Of a stretch of 64,000 nt of DNA, positions 46,180 through 58,800 are shown piece by piece (position 1 is the stretch's first letter; every line of letters begins with the position of its first letter). The position numbers were made by a program, and so were the translations under genes. Location of the stretch: assembly GCA_907164885.2 (NCBI GenBank), contig OU015495.1, positions 97,375,832 to 97,439,831 on the forward strand, given 5' to 3'. Source of the DNA: Dolomedes plantarius (lineage: Eukaryota; Arthropoda; Arachnida; Araneae; Dolomedidae). The notes beneath the pieces are model-generated. The model worked only from the letters and a program-made list of their open reading frames with translations. It made no database searches and was not told the origin of the DNA.

Positions 46180-46955
46180 TCTCTATTTCTTCAAGATTCA
46201 ACAAAATTTCTCATTTTTACGAAATTGTGTTGGGGCTCATTTTTTGACTATGTTGAAACTACCTTCATAATGTTAATATAGAATAAACGCGGCACACTTG
46301 TTGACCTTACAGATCTTCAATACCAATGTTAAGATATAGCTCGATAAGACAGATTTTGTAATAAAAACAGCGTTTTCGTTTTGTGCTTAACGAATGTTGA
46401 TTCAGGAAATTATTTCTATGTGTGCTCAAACCTCCCAGAAATTTCTGAATTATTAAGGACAACTAGGAAACTAATGATGATTTTCGATATATCAGACCAT
46501 CGGCACTGAAGAAAAGGAATTATATTGCAGTCTTTTCCTCATTCTAAACACATACTTACAAATAAATACCTCTTTTAGCATTCTTGAACAGAAAATCAGA
46601 TAACCCTTGTTCGTATCAACCTATTGTGGCTACTAGAGTGCGCCAGAGTTTGCGTACGCCCTCAGAGTTGAGACGTATGCGATGTGCGATTTGCGTTTGG
46701 CCTGCTTGCATTCTGGAGAAAAGAAATTGCTGATGAATTGCAGTCTACTAGTGGCTATCTTTGTAACGCCAAGTTTCACGCGCATTTTTATTATATTTTA
46801 TTTTTCGTACTGTGGGTTCATCTGTTAATTTTTTTTTACATAAGCGTTGCCATGGATGACTGTGTTCTTTTTCTGATAACTCAACCTAATAAATTTTAAT
46901 TTTAGTTTGTAATTTTTAAAATGTGGTGTGTGGTATTTTCCCGCAACAACTAGTG
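46180..46955. other. No recognised gene
   Basis: AT-rich sequence with short frames only. Confidence 0.4.
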
Positions 46956-46958
46956 GAA

Positions 46959-47395
46959 CAGCTTTGTCAGACGCACCTCTGTTGGCGAAAACTTGGTGCC
47001 AAAATTTTTTTGCGCCTACGCACCTCCGTTGGTGAAAAGTTATATGCAAATGCTTAATGTTTATATTCAAACAAGAAAATAAATATGCAAAATAAATATT
47101 GAATTTGCATTTAATAGGCAAACTGCTCACGCATTTTATATGCAAACTGCGCATGCATTTTACATGCAATCAAGAAAATAAAATTCTCAACTCTGCGCTA
47201 ATGTTAAAAAATTGAGAAAACAATCAAAATTATATATCTCATTATTTATTATTAAATTTAAACTATCAATCTAATTACTGCCACAACCGCACAAGACTAA
47301 ATCCGCAAAAAAACAAAATCTCGCCTAAATCACATCGTTACCACGCCAATACAAAATCGCTAAACTTGGCAGGGAGGTGCGTCTGACAAAGCTGT
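46959..47395. mobile_element. MITE with 22-bp inverted repeats
   Basis: CAGCTTTGTCAGACGCACCTC at the left is matched by GAGGTGCGTCTGACAAAGCTG at the right (47374-47394). The length is about 437 bp with no coding frame. The left third repeats CGCACCTC(T/C)GTTGG twice (46972 and 47018). The interior has several CATTTxxxATGCAA motifs. Target duplication not evident; possibly hAT-like. Confidence 0.75.
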
Positions 47396-47629
47396 ACTTA
47401 AGTGGTATTTATACACAAGTCTCACCACTCACCGCTATACTATAAAATCCTTAAAGCAAAAATGTAGTTTTACTCTAAAATAATGCTGGTTGTTTTAGAT
47501 ATAGATAATTTAATATTGAAAATGATTTTTTTTCTTGTTTTTAATATGGTTTAGTTTTCTAAAACGCAAGTCGCATTAACTGTATGCAAATACTTTGTCC
47601 GATTGCCCGAGTGGTAACTAAATGTTATA

Positions 47630-47997
47630 CAGTGTGTACATAAAAGAATATACCAACTTTGCAGAGCTATTAAAAGAAAACCAAACAAAGTACAAACTTG
47701 CTGTTCATCGGAAATCAAAAATAACAGTTGAATGTTTCTATTCGACAGAGTTATATGTGTTCAATGTGAGCCCCTTTAGTAACACGAAGGGTATCGAGGT
47801 AGTACGATAACTCCTCCCACACTCTTTTCAGTATTGAAAGGCTGCAGATATGCGTGTCTTAAGTTCGTCAACGTCATTTGGTAGCGGTGGAATAAACACC
47901 TGATGTTTGATGCAGCCCCATAAAAAAAAGTTTGAACTTTGTTTAGTTTTCTTTCAATAGCCCTGCAAAGTTGGGATATCCATTTATGTACACACTG
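47630..47997 (-). mobile_element. Mariner-like deletion derivative with 70-bp inverted ends
   Basis: TA flanks lie at 47628-47629 and 47998-47999. The ends pair over about 70 bp (left: CAGTGTGTACATAAAAGAAT and ACCAACTTTGCAGAGCTATT; right is the complement with a few differences). On the minus strand the interior keeps a C-terminal piece, VWEELSYYLDTLRVTKGAHI, with its stop, the same C-terminal signature as at 28036-28368. All the rest of the transposase is deleted. Confidence 0.83.
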
Positions 47998-48002
47998 TAT
48001 AT

Positions 48003-51000
48003 TAGGGTGGAGTGAAAAAGGCAAAATTTTTTTTTTGTTTTGATATTTCCTGACTCAACAAATGGTGCTGTTTGGCAAAAAAGAAACTGCAAAAAAATCC
48101 CAGCGCAATCACTCATCGTCTTTAGGTTCCACACAGGGGGTCAAAGAAAGGAATATTAATGTCAAAAGTAAAAAAATCATTTTTTAAAATTTAATTTTAA
48201 TGTTTACAATAGCTTTATTTTCTGACTCAAAAACAGTTCTAATTATAAAAAAGAAACAGGAAAGCATTATCGTTTAAATAAATATCACTAACCTGCAATT
48301 TACTTTAATCAGTCTTCAATTTTGGATTTTACATGAGGACCAAAATAATTATCTTTGGTTTCAAACTTTGGAAGTTCCTTTCGTGACTTGATACCACTGC
48401 GAATGTATCCATCACTGGCTTCTGCGCCACATGTTACCAATAATGCTTGTGTTACCAGTCGCACATGCCTCTCTACTTTTTGAGAATAGCAAGAGAGCTT
48501 CTCTATTTCGAATTGTGAACCGTTTCTGGTCATACTTTCTATGTCTTCGTCACTGAGGATCATGGTAGCTGGTGGTTTCAAAGGATTGTCCCAGTTAATC
48601 ATTTCAAACTATTCCTCTGCCTCGAAATTTAAATTTGGAAGATCAAATTGGCGTATTTTCCTCCTCTAGTCAATTTTTCTTGCTTTCAGTATTCTTCTGA
48701 GGCCACGTTCTCGAATATGTGATCGTTAATCTAACAGCATTGCTAACAGAATGTTTTCAGAGTAAGCAAAATAAGAGTTCCTCTGAATAACTTTGTGAAC
48801 GATTGACTTAAAAAATCTTCTGGCAAGAATGAGCTTTTTTTTATCATTCCGTGCAGGTGATGTGCTCCATGAGTAGCTCTTGGGATTTTATTTATTTCAT
48901 ACCAGGATGACACGTAAACTTTCATGACATATTCTATTAGGAGCTTAAAGTGTTCTGTTGGTTCGGCAGTCAACACATATAGGCACAGGATTCTGTTGTC
49001 TGTAATGAGCCATCTTGAATGAGACATCATTCCGGGACTTCTGTTTGCTAAATCTCGAAGGCACGCCCCAAGGATACTGCCCTAGGAATATCGAAAAGGT
49101 ATTTTTGGTTTGCACTGAGGTCTTTTTTATCAATTTCAGGCAGATCAACTGGAATAGAAACAAAACTTGTCACAGCAAGGGTTTTGCACGTTTGCAGAGA
49201 TTTTCCTATTGTTCCGTAAAACTGGTGTGGCCCAGATGCCTTTCCTTCAATCTTCTGAAAAAGGTGGTGAAGAGGTAGTTCATTAGTATGCAACCGGCAT
49301 ACAAACCAGTGCAATTTATGGCCAACAAAGATTTCAAGTCGTCTAACTCCACCATTTTTATTCTCAACTTTGACGTTCGCTCCATCACACCCAACGGTAA
49401 CCAGTTCCGAAAGTGTAATCGCTTCCTGTGTAACGAAATTGATTATGCTTCGTATAATATCCTCACTAGACCCAGAATCCGGAGTCACATGTCCTATATA
49501 AACAGAACCAGGTTCTGACAACGAAACAATATGTTCTTCCACAGCTATAGTACTATATAAAGAACTTCACTTCTTTTCTTGCACCAGTTTTGTCCTTTCT
49601 TCCATCGAAGTAGATGGCGTACAAAGACTGTGTTACTTGTGTAGAATTAAGCTGTGATCGTACCTTTTGATGTTCTCTCCCCAGCTTACTCGTGGCAATA
49701 ACTTTAGATAAAGTATCTTTGGATACAATCCCTATATCACGAAGCACAGAGGATGCAATGATAGCAGCTGACCTATCCGATACTCCCGTTCTATCACAAG
49801 CAACGGTTAGATTTGGCAGTGATTTTCTCATTTGGCCTGTCTTGGAGGTTGAGGGAAATTCTTCGTCAGTTGTTTTCAGACATTTGGATTCATGACTAAC
49901 GTAATCGTCATCATCTTCAGAGATACTTTCGAATTCTGAATCAGACGGCGTTTGCTTCTAAATCTGTAATATTTTTAGATGAAGGAGTATTATCTTTCAA
50001 TTCCTTTGCCTTAGCTTCCTGATTTTCCCTTATACATTGCCTTTCTCTTATACGGTTCAGTTTTTGAGTTCCAGAAATGTCAATAGATTCTATTGCCATT
50101 TTTCTCTCATACCGTTGGTCTGCTAAAAAGTTTCGTTCAATACTTGGAACTTTCACGGAACACTTGCATTGTTCGTAATTTAAACATTTGCATACATAAA
50201 TATCAAACAAAGTACTGTTTGCTTTGTCAAGAAAAATCTTTCCTAATTTTGTCAGCCCCTATTCGAGATTTGGGCATTCTTTTTATATTTTTGTACTTTT
50301 CATTGTCATTTCTAATAAGACTAATAACTTCTTGATGACTTACCACAGGCAATGAGTCTTTCTTCCAGATTCTTTCAATGCTGATAATGCTGAAAACAAT
50401 TTCGCTGATATCTTTTACAGAATGATCTTTCTTGTTACCCTTCCTCCACAATAAATCATAGGAAATGCTTCATTAAATCAGTATACGAGTGGAACTTTGT
50501 CTCTTTTAGATGCACTGGAGTTCCAAAAACACTACAAAAAGTTTCACTTCTAGTTGAGGTCATGTTTATGTTTATGTTTTAATTAAAAATCCGTATTAAT
50601 ATAAATCACGATTGATACAACTTATTGCTTCAAACTACAAATTAGAAACAAGTTGTTGAAACTAAGCATCAAACAAAAACAACAGTCACAAAAACGAATC
50701 ATTCCACATAATAAAAGTCACGAGCCTGCTTAGGTCATGATAAAATAGCTATCAGAATAAAATACGTGCTACCGTTTAGTAGATTTTTGGAGTACAAAAT
50801 TGCGATTTATGTACGAAATGCCATTTCTAGCACTGACATTTGACAATAAATATTAATATTAATTATTAAATAAGTATTACTATTAAAAATTAATTAATAT
50901 TAATTTGCAAATTAATTAATTATTTAATTAATTATTATTTTTTGAAAAAAAGGCATTAGAAACTTTTAAAAAAGGCAATACAAATATTCACTTGAGTTGT

Positions 51001-51122
51001 GGAACCTCAAGACGGTAACATTTTGAGCTGAAATTTGGAGAAAATTTGTTTCAGCCACTTTCACACCAAATAATGACTCAGGCAGTGTGAATTTCGAGAA
51101 AAAGTTTTTTCGCTCCACTCTA
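48003..51122 (-). mobile_element. 3.1-kb DNA transposon of a poorly classified arthropod family
   Basis: The left end TAGGGTGGAGTGAAAAA and the complement of the right end TAGAGTGGAGCGAAAAA match at 15 of 17 positions. An exact 8-bp duplication CTGTATAT flanks it (47995-48002 and 51123-51130). The only coding region (48309-50563, minus) belongs to a multicopy protein family that I recall from many arthropod genomes, often annotated as Cc8L18.2-like or uncharacterised. The 8-bp duplication and the D-rich core suggest a hAT-related or P-like cut-and-paste element. The left end overlaps the last bases of the mariner derivative 47630-47997. Confidence 0.75.
48309..50563 (-). pseudogene. Putative transposase, Cc8L18.2-like family, decayed
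   Basis: The start MTSTRSETFCSVFGTPVHLK (ATG 50561-50563) is followed by a stop after about 35 codons. Conserved blocks in order: WRKGNKKDHSVKDISEIV; a cysteine cluster CKCLNYEQCKC (50150-50200), possibly zinc-binding; NLTVACDRTGVSDRSAAIIA; SLYAIYFDGRKDKT; GHVTPDSGSSEDI; LVTVGCDGANVKV; LHWFVCRLHTNELPL; MMSHSRWLITDNRILCLYVL; and SCYSQKVERHVRLVTQALLV near the end, then FETKDNYFGPHVKSKIED and a stop at 48309. FDGRKD, GCDGANV, the C-x-LH-x-NE block and the late E are placed like the RNase H-fold catalytic residues of hAT-type transposases; that mapping is inference. At least four frameshifts and a missing segment near 48603-48742 make it inactive. About 750 codons. Confidence 0.7.
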
Positions 51123-51130
51123 CTGTATAT

Positions 51131-52390
51131 TAGGGATATTAGGATGATAGTTATAATTATGATATTTGGCCATCCAAAAATCCACAAAATTTCGGGGGCG
51201 AATTGAAAAGTCAAAGCTATTGTGTTCCTGTTTACAGAGATGGGCGCAAAAAACACTACAACACTTCAACAAGCCTGGAAAACTACAAAGTGTTTCATCA
51301 CAAACTGTAGAACATACTAAAGCAGAGAGTCTCTATGAAGTAACTGTATAAATTTTTGCGAACAATTCTTTGTATCTGATTGTGTCTGAAATAGCGTAAT
51401 ACCACCACCAATTGAAAATACCTTATAAAGCATTTTCTGAAAGTTAACAGTGGACTTAAGAGAACAATAAAAATGGTTTCTTGGATCAATAATGTTGATA
51501 GAATAAAAGTCTCTTTAAAAAGATTTCTGGTCCACTCAACTTTTACGCGAAAACTACATTTATTGTTAGCTAGAGGATGTTTGAACAAATCCTCACATTT
51601 CATCCTTTTAACTGTAATTCTCAGACATCTCCCCCTCCCCATACACACAAAAAGAAAAGACTTGACATAGATAAGAAACTTGTTATTTTATTCCAAACGT
51701 ATTTACAGCCGATAACTCGCGTTAGTTTTTCCATACTATCACCGGTCAACAATGTGTTAAGAGTAGGATCAATAGAACCTTTTAGTATCTGCTTACGTCA
51801 CGTTTCCTGTAAACGTCTACTTTTTTTAAAAAAACAGTATGATCGATTCTTTTCAGCATCCTGTTTTCATACGTTTGTATAAAAATAATGGAATAATATT
51901 AGCTAAGAATGATTTATAAAGCAATAAACCTGGTCAGTCAATTTACGTTCCTTTTCTTACAGCATCGAAATGAAATATCTAATAATTAATTGTGTAAAGG
52001 AATTGTTTATTCAAAATGTCTATCATATTTTATCACATGAATTAAACTTTTACATTTAAAAGATTTTAAAATTCTAATTCTTATGCAACAGATTTGAGGT
52101 AACATTTTATTTGCGTATTTATCACAGGAATGTGTCAAAATTTTCTAATTAATTAAATTCGTTATTAGCAATTATTATTAATAATTATTCGTTATTAATA
52201 TGTATTATTTATAATTTTTATACTGTAAAGCAAACTCTTTCAAATAACCTCCCTGTTCATTAATTTTATAAAAAATGGTGAGGAACTGCAATTTTTAGTT
52301 TTGAAAATTATTAAAGGTTTGGTATCCGAACACATTCGGAGCACTTTTTTATAAACACATGGTGTAGGCACATTTTAAATACATTTTTAC
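51131..52390. other. AT-rich, no gene
   Basis: Short frames without motifs; a C-rich stretch CCCCCTCCCC at about 51630. Confidence 0.4.
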
Positions 52391-52397
52391 CATATTT

Positions 52398-52828
52398 TTA
52401 TTAACTCGCTTTCTTGTTTGTTTGTTTGTGTGTGTGTGTGTGTGTTTGTTTGTCCGGTACAAATCTTGCAATCGATTTTTAACTAACTTCCCGACTAGCT
52501 AGACATTTGAAACTTTTAGAATAGCTCAGAACACGATGACAATGCATTATTTTAATACATTTAGCCATCTTTAAGCAGAATTGAATTCTTTTTCAGTTAA
52601 TTTTGTTTTGTAGACTGGTGCAGCCATCTATCGACCCGGACGGGAACGAAAAGTTAAACGCTAGTTAACTTCCAATTAACTCCATTTTCTTTCAAGTTAA
52701 TGGGATAATTCATCAAAAAATTTTAAAAAGTATTTATTAATACATAGAATTGTCAAGTTTATATGATTCAACAGAAAATTTAAAAACATGGTATATAAAA
52801 AAGTCCTTTTTATCTTGTTACTTCCAAT
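52398..52828 (+). repeat. Dispersed repeat A, copy 3
   Basis: The best-preserved long copy, starting ACTCGCTTTCTTGTTTGTTT. A (TG)n run lies at 52427-52445. It includes the 120-bp 3' extension shared with copy 2. Confidence 0.78.
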
Positions 52829-53700
52829 AAAGATTAATGAGATATTTTAATATTTAAAATAAACTTCTTTGTTTTTTCAAAATCGTTAAATATATGTAGA
52901 ATTTTAAGGAACTTTTTAAAAAACTTCAAAAATGCTACATTAAAAACAGTTAGTCTTATCTGAATAAAAGTTAAACCAAAATAAACTGCATGCTTTTATT
53001 AGGAAAATCTACTAAAAGTTTAAAATTATATTAAGAAATGAATATTTTACAACGAATCGAATATTTATTAGGAAATTTTTGCCTATTTTACAATGTTATT
53101 ATTGAAATGATAGGTCATAAATTAGAAAACATTCATTTAATCAAAATTCTTTTAGTCTATCCTCTAGAAAAGAATATATAGACTAGGCAGACAAAATTTC
53201 ATAAAATTTCAATGATAATATTTTGAGTTATCACTTTTGAAATCAGCATAAAATGGTCATATCTCAATTTTGAGAAAAAGGCGTTTTAAGTTGACGTGTG
53301 CTTAGAATTACAAGCTATGTGAAGTAATTTAACGTTGCCACACAATTTGCAAAAGTGTTCTTACTGTAATTGTTTCATGAAAAGTTTACTAAAATTACAC
53401 TAAAGAATGAAATTTTGCTTCTACTAATTGTTAACAGGTTTCTGGCCCTTTAATAAACGGCCACTTCCGTTGATTTAAATCTCCACTTCCGGTTTTCTAG
53501 TTATTATAAAATCATTAATATCCCGGCTTCTAATTAACGTACAGACAAAAATAAACCTGTTTTGTAAAGCTAAATAATTTATCTATCCAATTAAAGAATA
53601 AACAATTTTTGTTATTTTTGACCAAATTAAACTTTTCGAATACCTTAAAGGTGTGATCGATATCTAGCCATGAAGAATAATAGTTATTACTTTCCAACTA
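52829..53700. other. AT-rich, no gene
   Basis: Nothing recognisable. Confidence 0.4.
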
Positions 53701-53704
53701 ATAA

Positions 53705-53895
53705 TCAAAGATCTTCATCAATTCGGGTAGGCATTAGGTGTGATTGTCTCTATGAACAATTCACAAATATCCTTATGGACTAATTCTCTATGGACAAATT
53801 TCCATACTGTCAATGAAACAATATTCGTAACATTTGTGAATTGCCCATAAAGATAATGACACCTAATTCTCCCTTGGTTGATGAAGAAATATAAA
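53705..53895. repeat. Imperfect inverted repeat, MITE-like
   Basis: ATCTTCATCAATTCGGGTAG...AATTCACAAAT (53709-53767) pairs with ATTTGTGAATTGCCCATAAA...TTGATGAAGAAAT (53834-53890), arms of about 55 bp with roughly 80 percent match. No target duplication is evident. Confidence 0.65.
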
Positions 53896-54329
53896 TATGG
53901 ATTCAGCGCTAGTTTCCAATTTGTATTTTTATTAGAAGCTGTATTTGTTTATCCCAGTTTTGCATTTCACAATGGCTTTACATCAATATTGATCTTTACT
54001 TATAAAAAGTTTCACGAAGTTTATGATTCTTAAATGTAAATGCGAATGATTTCAAGTTATATTTAGCTTTTTTATTTACATAATCAATATGTCAAAATGC
54101 GTTACCCCAGTATATGTTTGATGATTTGGTTAGTAACAATATTTAAATTTATTTTATCAGAATCCATTCCCTTTTATTAAATTCACATAATTAAATATTA
54201 ATAATTCTGAAATTATGTGGTAAATTATTTCAAGTAATATATTTTAAATCACTTATTATTCTCAAATTCTGTGAGAAATGCTTCTAGATGACTTAAAGAT
54301 CATGTATTTTACAAAATTTAATCTTCAAA

Positions 54330-54945
54330 ATCCATTTCCTGAATGAATTATATACCCAGGTATTATGACATTAAATGTTAAATTCTACAGCTAATGATTT
54401 TAAGTAGAATCTATGACTAACGTTTAATGCAATATACATATCGAAATATGTAGTTCCAATAAAAGTCTCCGTAGTTCATTAGACAAAATTCTTAAGCTCT
54501 GTAACAAAGTATTTCGGACTGTATCACAGCTTTTCATTTCACACAGTGGATCACAGTATTTTTATTGATTCTTGGGGATTAAATTCTTTCACAATTAGTA
54601 ACAACTGCAACATTGTGCCAAAAATCATTTTAAATACCATTTCATGAATGAATTACATACCTAGATATTATAACATTAAATGTTAAATTCTAAGCTAATG
54701 ATTTTAAGTAGAATCTATGACTAACGTTTAATGCAATATACATATCAAAATATGTAGTCCGCAATAAAAGTCTCCTTAGTTCATTAAACAAAAGGCTTAA
54801 GCGCTCCGTAACAAAGTATTTCGGAGTGTATCACAGCTTTTCATTTCACACAGTGGATCATAATATTTTATTGATTCTTTGGGATTAAATTCTTTCATAA
54901 TTAGTAACAACTCCAACATTCTACCAAAAATAATTTTAAATAACA
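54330..54945. repeat. Tandem duplication of about 300 bp
   Basis: AATGTTAAATTCTA(CAG)CTAATGATTTTAAGTAG, CTATGACTAACGTTTAATGC and TTTCATTTCACACAGTGGAT occur twice, about 300 bp apart, with small differences. Non-coding. Confidence 0.85.
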
Positions 54946-56520
54946 TCTCAACAAATATCTCTTCGTCACTAACAGATTCTTCACCAAAAAAACTCTCACA
55001 AATTAAACACAAATAACACTGGCGTTCGTTTAAAATTTGATTACAGTTAATGTAACTCGAGTTCCAATTCAAACAATTTCAAATAACATCTCAGCCTTTC
55101 CCATCCTTTAAACACAAGTTATTTGAGCGTCTCGTGGCATTGTTTGCAGAGGAAATTGATATGTCAGTTTAAAGTTTTTAATCGCTTTAATGCCTAACTG
55201 AGAAAATTAAGTTGCTACAACTTTTATGGCCCGTTGAGTGGACATGAAGTTAAATGAAAGAGAAAATTGAAACTTGCTGCAATTTAAAATGACGCCACTA
55301 AACAAGCGGATACTGGTGGTTAAATTAGTGCATTAATCAAAACTTTAATTAGCACCAGCAGCAATTTTACCTCTTAGCGTGTGAAATAAATGCGTTTATT
55401 ATTAAGCACGTTTATGGAATTCAGTTTTAAAAATGGGCTTCGAAAGTTTTAATTGCGACAATGTGCTTTAAAAATGTAAAAGAGTTCAGCATTTTCTACG
55501 ACTGGAATTTAATTAGTTGTGTATAATTTTATATAGCATATCTCTGAATGTATGATGTTAAATTTTTTTTCGGGAGAAAAGTAAAGTTGAGTAATAACTC
55601 TTTAATAGACGATAATTGTAGTTAAATTAAATTGAAGTATTCTGTGTTTCAGTTTTTTAAAGAAGTATTTGATATTCCTGCATTGTTTACTAAAAAAACT
55701 TTTTAAATTCATATAATGTGACTCAAAATTCCTCGTCATGTTATGAATGCCTATAATAAAGAAGCCTCTTGGGAAATTCTTTTAAAGATTGTGATAATAT
55801 GCGTCAAAAATTTTATAGTATCGTTAATGTACTTCAGTACGTGCACTTTTCATTCCATCAGGTACATCAAGTTGATATTTGGTCTTTTTGCGCGTACTTT
55901 ATAACAGGAGTTCAGTAACAGATACAGTCAAAAGCCTCGGGTTTTATAATTTTCATGAAAAGATATTGAAGGAAAATTCGCATGGCGGGTAATATGTCTG
56001 GTTTCGTTTACTGAGTAGGTGTTCACCCACCAGAACTCCTGAAGAAGAAGCTGACTTTTCCTTTGAAATTCATGAAAAGAGTATAAATATCAATTTGTAC
56101 TGAACGTTTTAAGGTTTTTCTAATGTTTCAATAATGACATGATACAGTACTCTAATGGTCAGTAGTCTAACAGAAAACAGACCCCAGATATCTGGGCTCG
56201 CCAGTTGTATTTTAAGCAAAAGAAAAAGGATAAAAATTAGTGTGAAAAGCAGAATTGTTATTTTGACCTTAAATGTTACTCATTACATTTTTTTGGAGGT
56301 GGAGAGGTACGTTTTTTTTTTTCGTTTGCAAAAGAGTTTTTTTAATTAATTTTTCCATTTGCGAAGCTATAAAGGCAAATATTTTTTGTCTGTGAACCTT
56401 ACATTTTTTGCTCCCTCTTTGAAAGTGAATCGGAAAAGTTGCACGCCCACATGCTAACAGTTTGAAAAGACATACATGGGATAAGACTGTGATCTCAATT
56501 ACGTCAGTTATCTTAAGCAA
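54946..56520. other. AT-rich, no gene
   Basis: Short frames only, no motif. Confidence 0.4.
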
Positions 56521-56524
56521 CCTT

Positions 56525-56666
56525 AGGACCTGTTCCCATAGAATCAGTTAGCGTTAGCGTACAATTTTTTAACCAATCATATACCAATCACTGACCCATT
56601 TAACCAATCAGCACCAACGGAATCTTTAACACTGACGCTGAAGGACTCTATTTGAACAGGTCCCTA
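56525..56666. mobile_element. MITE related to 11181-11366
   Basis: The left GGACCTGTTCCCATAGAATC and the complement of the right GGACCTGTTCAAATAGAGTC pair over about 40 bp, and both continue with a GCGT(T/C)AG-type motif. The plan (GG-CCTGTTCxxATAG at the ends, CCAATCA motifs inside) resembles the MITE at 11181. Confidence 0.68.
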
Positions 56667-57426
56667 GTGAATATGCGTGATATTACCTTACTTTTTACTG
56701 TCAGTTAGTACGAATGGGAGAATCCGTGCACCTGCATGTAAAACGAGTTGACAGACGTTTGGGCTGCTTACATGAAAAATGGTGAGTTTTGAAGTAAGGT
56801 AGTTACCTTGAAAGTAGCTTGATTTTGCCTTGCTGGTATCAAGTCTGAATAGAATAAACTGATAGTCGTAGCCACTCACTGAGAAACTCTTAGAAATCAT
56901 ATATATTATTTCTAGAAGGTGAATTTTTTCTTACGAACCTTTTTTCTCCCTTCATACTTACCTAAAATCAATAAATGGGGTACATTTTAATGATTAAGCA
57001 CTCCGATTCTGAAGAATAGTTAATTTAGAATGACACATTGTATTGTTTGTTTAAAAATAGAAGTTAAAAGCTGGCTTTGGACAGTACATTTCTTTCCCTG
57101 GATGCGTCTATACGGCACGGTCAAATAGTGTGCACAAAGAGGTGATGTAAATTAAATATCACATTTTCCCCCAGTTTGTATCATACTTAACTTTTAATAT
57201 TGTCTAAAAATATGTTTTGTCGTGTACATATTTCATTTTCCCCTGTTTTGTGTTATGCTTCACCTCCAATAGTGTGTCCAGAGGTGTTTTGTAATCTGTT
57301 TTGTATTTTCCTTACCATAGTTATGTATTGGACAAATAAAGAGTGGCTACAAATGAACCAGTTCTTCGTTCCTCGTACTACCAACGACGAAAGTTGCTAT
57401 GAAAATAATCGTATTTTATTCGCACG
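56667..57426. other. No recognised gene
   Basis: AT-rich sequence with short frames only. Confidence 0.4.
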
Positions 57427-58800
57427 CGAAATTTTCTTAATGGTTACCTAGTGAATTATAATTCTTAACGCTTAAATTAGGTAGGGAATGAGGGAAATTT
57501 GGAGCCGTAGGGTGTAAGATTTTGAGTCTAATCTTAGATGGTAAGTAGTTCCTAGTAGAAGATGTTTGCATGGCAGTTGCTTTTTTCTAAAATTTATAAC
57601 CACAATTTTAAGCTGGTTGTAAGCTGAAGTACAGAAATAAACTCTGGTATGATTTTAAATTGATGCGTTACCGACGAAAAGGAGTTAGGTTCCAAAATTT
57701 CCGAAAAGTATTTTTTCACTGATTCAAGGGTTTGTTCCAAGACAAATAGTGTGGAACAAACCCTTGTATCAGTGAAAAAATACATTTCGAAAATTTTGGC
57801 ACTTACCTCCTTTTCATCTGCAAGGCCTCAATTATAGTTTAAGCCTTTTTACAACTGCTTTTACAGATGGTTTAGATTAGAAAGAAGGTAGCACTATACA
57901 GGTTCCAAAATTTTTTTTAAAAATCTAAGTTATATTTAATCAGAATTTGTTTTATTTATATCATTAAGCAACAAATACGTAACAGATATTTTATTCTTTT
58001 CAATAAAGAAAAAAATGCTACTATGTTAAAATATTTTTGAAATATCTCACAAAGAAATGCCATCTTTCTTGTAGCTTTATAAACTAATTTTAGGCTAGGC
58101 AAATCGAAAGATACTAGATTTTCTTCATGGTTACCTAGTGAATTATAATGCTTAAATTAGGTAGGGAATGAGGGGGGTTTGGGGCCGTAGGGTGTAAGAT
58201 TTTGAGTTTAACCTTAGATGGTAAGTAGTGTGAGTTCCTAGTAGAAGATGGTTGCAGGCCAATTGATTTTCCCCACAATTTTTAACTTCAATTTCAAGTT
58301 GTAAGCTAAAGTACAGAAATAAACTCTAGTATGATTTTAAATTGAGTCGTTGCGAATGAAAAAGAATATAAGTGCCAAAATTTCCGAAAAGTATTTTTCA
58401 CTGATTTAAGGGTTTGTTCCAAGGCTAATAGCGTGGAACAAACCCTTGTATCAGTGAAAGAATAACTTTTCGAGAATTTTTACACTTACCTCCTTTTCAT
58501 CTGCAAGGCCTCAATTATAGTTTAAGCTTTTTTACAACTGCTTTAGATGGTTTAGATTAGAAAGAAGGCAGCACGATACAGGTTTAAAAATTTTTAAAAA
58601 AACTTTTATTTAATCAGAATTTGTTTCATTTATATCATTAATCAGCAAATGCCTAAGAGATATTTTATTCTTTTCAATAAAGAAAATAAATGCTGCTATC
58701 TTGAAATATTTTTGAAATATCTCGCAAAGAACTGCCATCTTTCTTCTAGCTTTAAAAACTAATTTCTGGCTGGGCAAATTGAAAGATATCCTTACTTTTT
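57427..58800. repeat. 687-bp tandem duplication carrying long hairpins
   Basis: Two direct copies (57427-58113 and 58114-58800) share TGGTTACCTAGTGAATTATA and most of the following 680 bp. Each contains a hairpin: CACTGAT-x-x-AAGGGTTTGTTCCA pairs with TGGAACAAACCCTTGTATCA across a loop of about 15 nt, and the pairing extends outwards through AAAATTTCCGAAAAGTAT to GAAAAGGAG, for a stem of roughly 70 bp (57672-57822 and 58356-58505). Confidence 0.88.
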
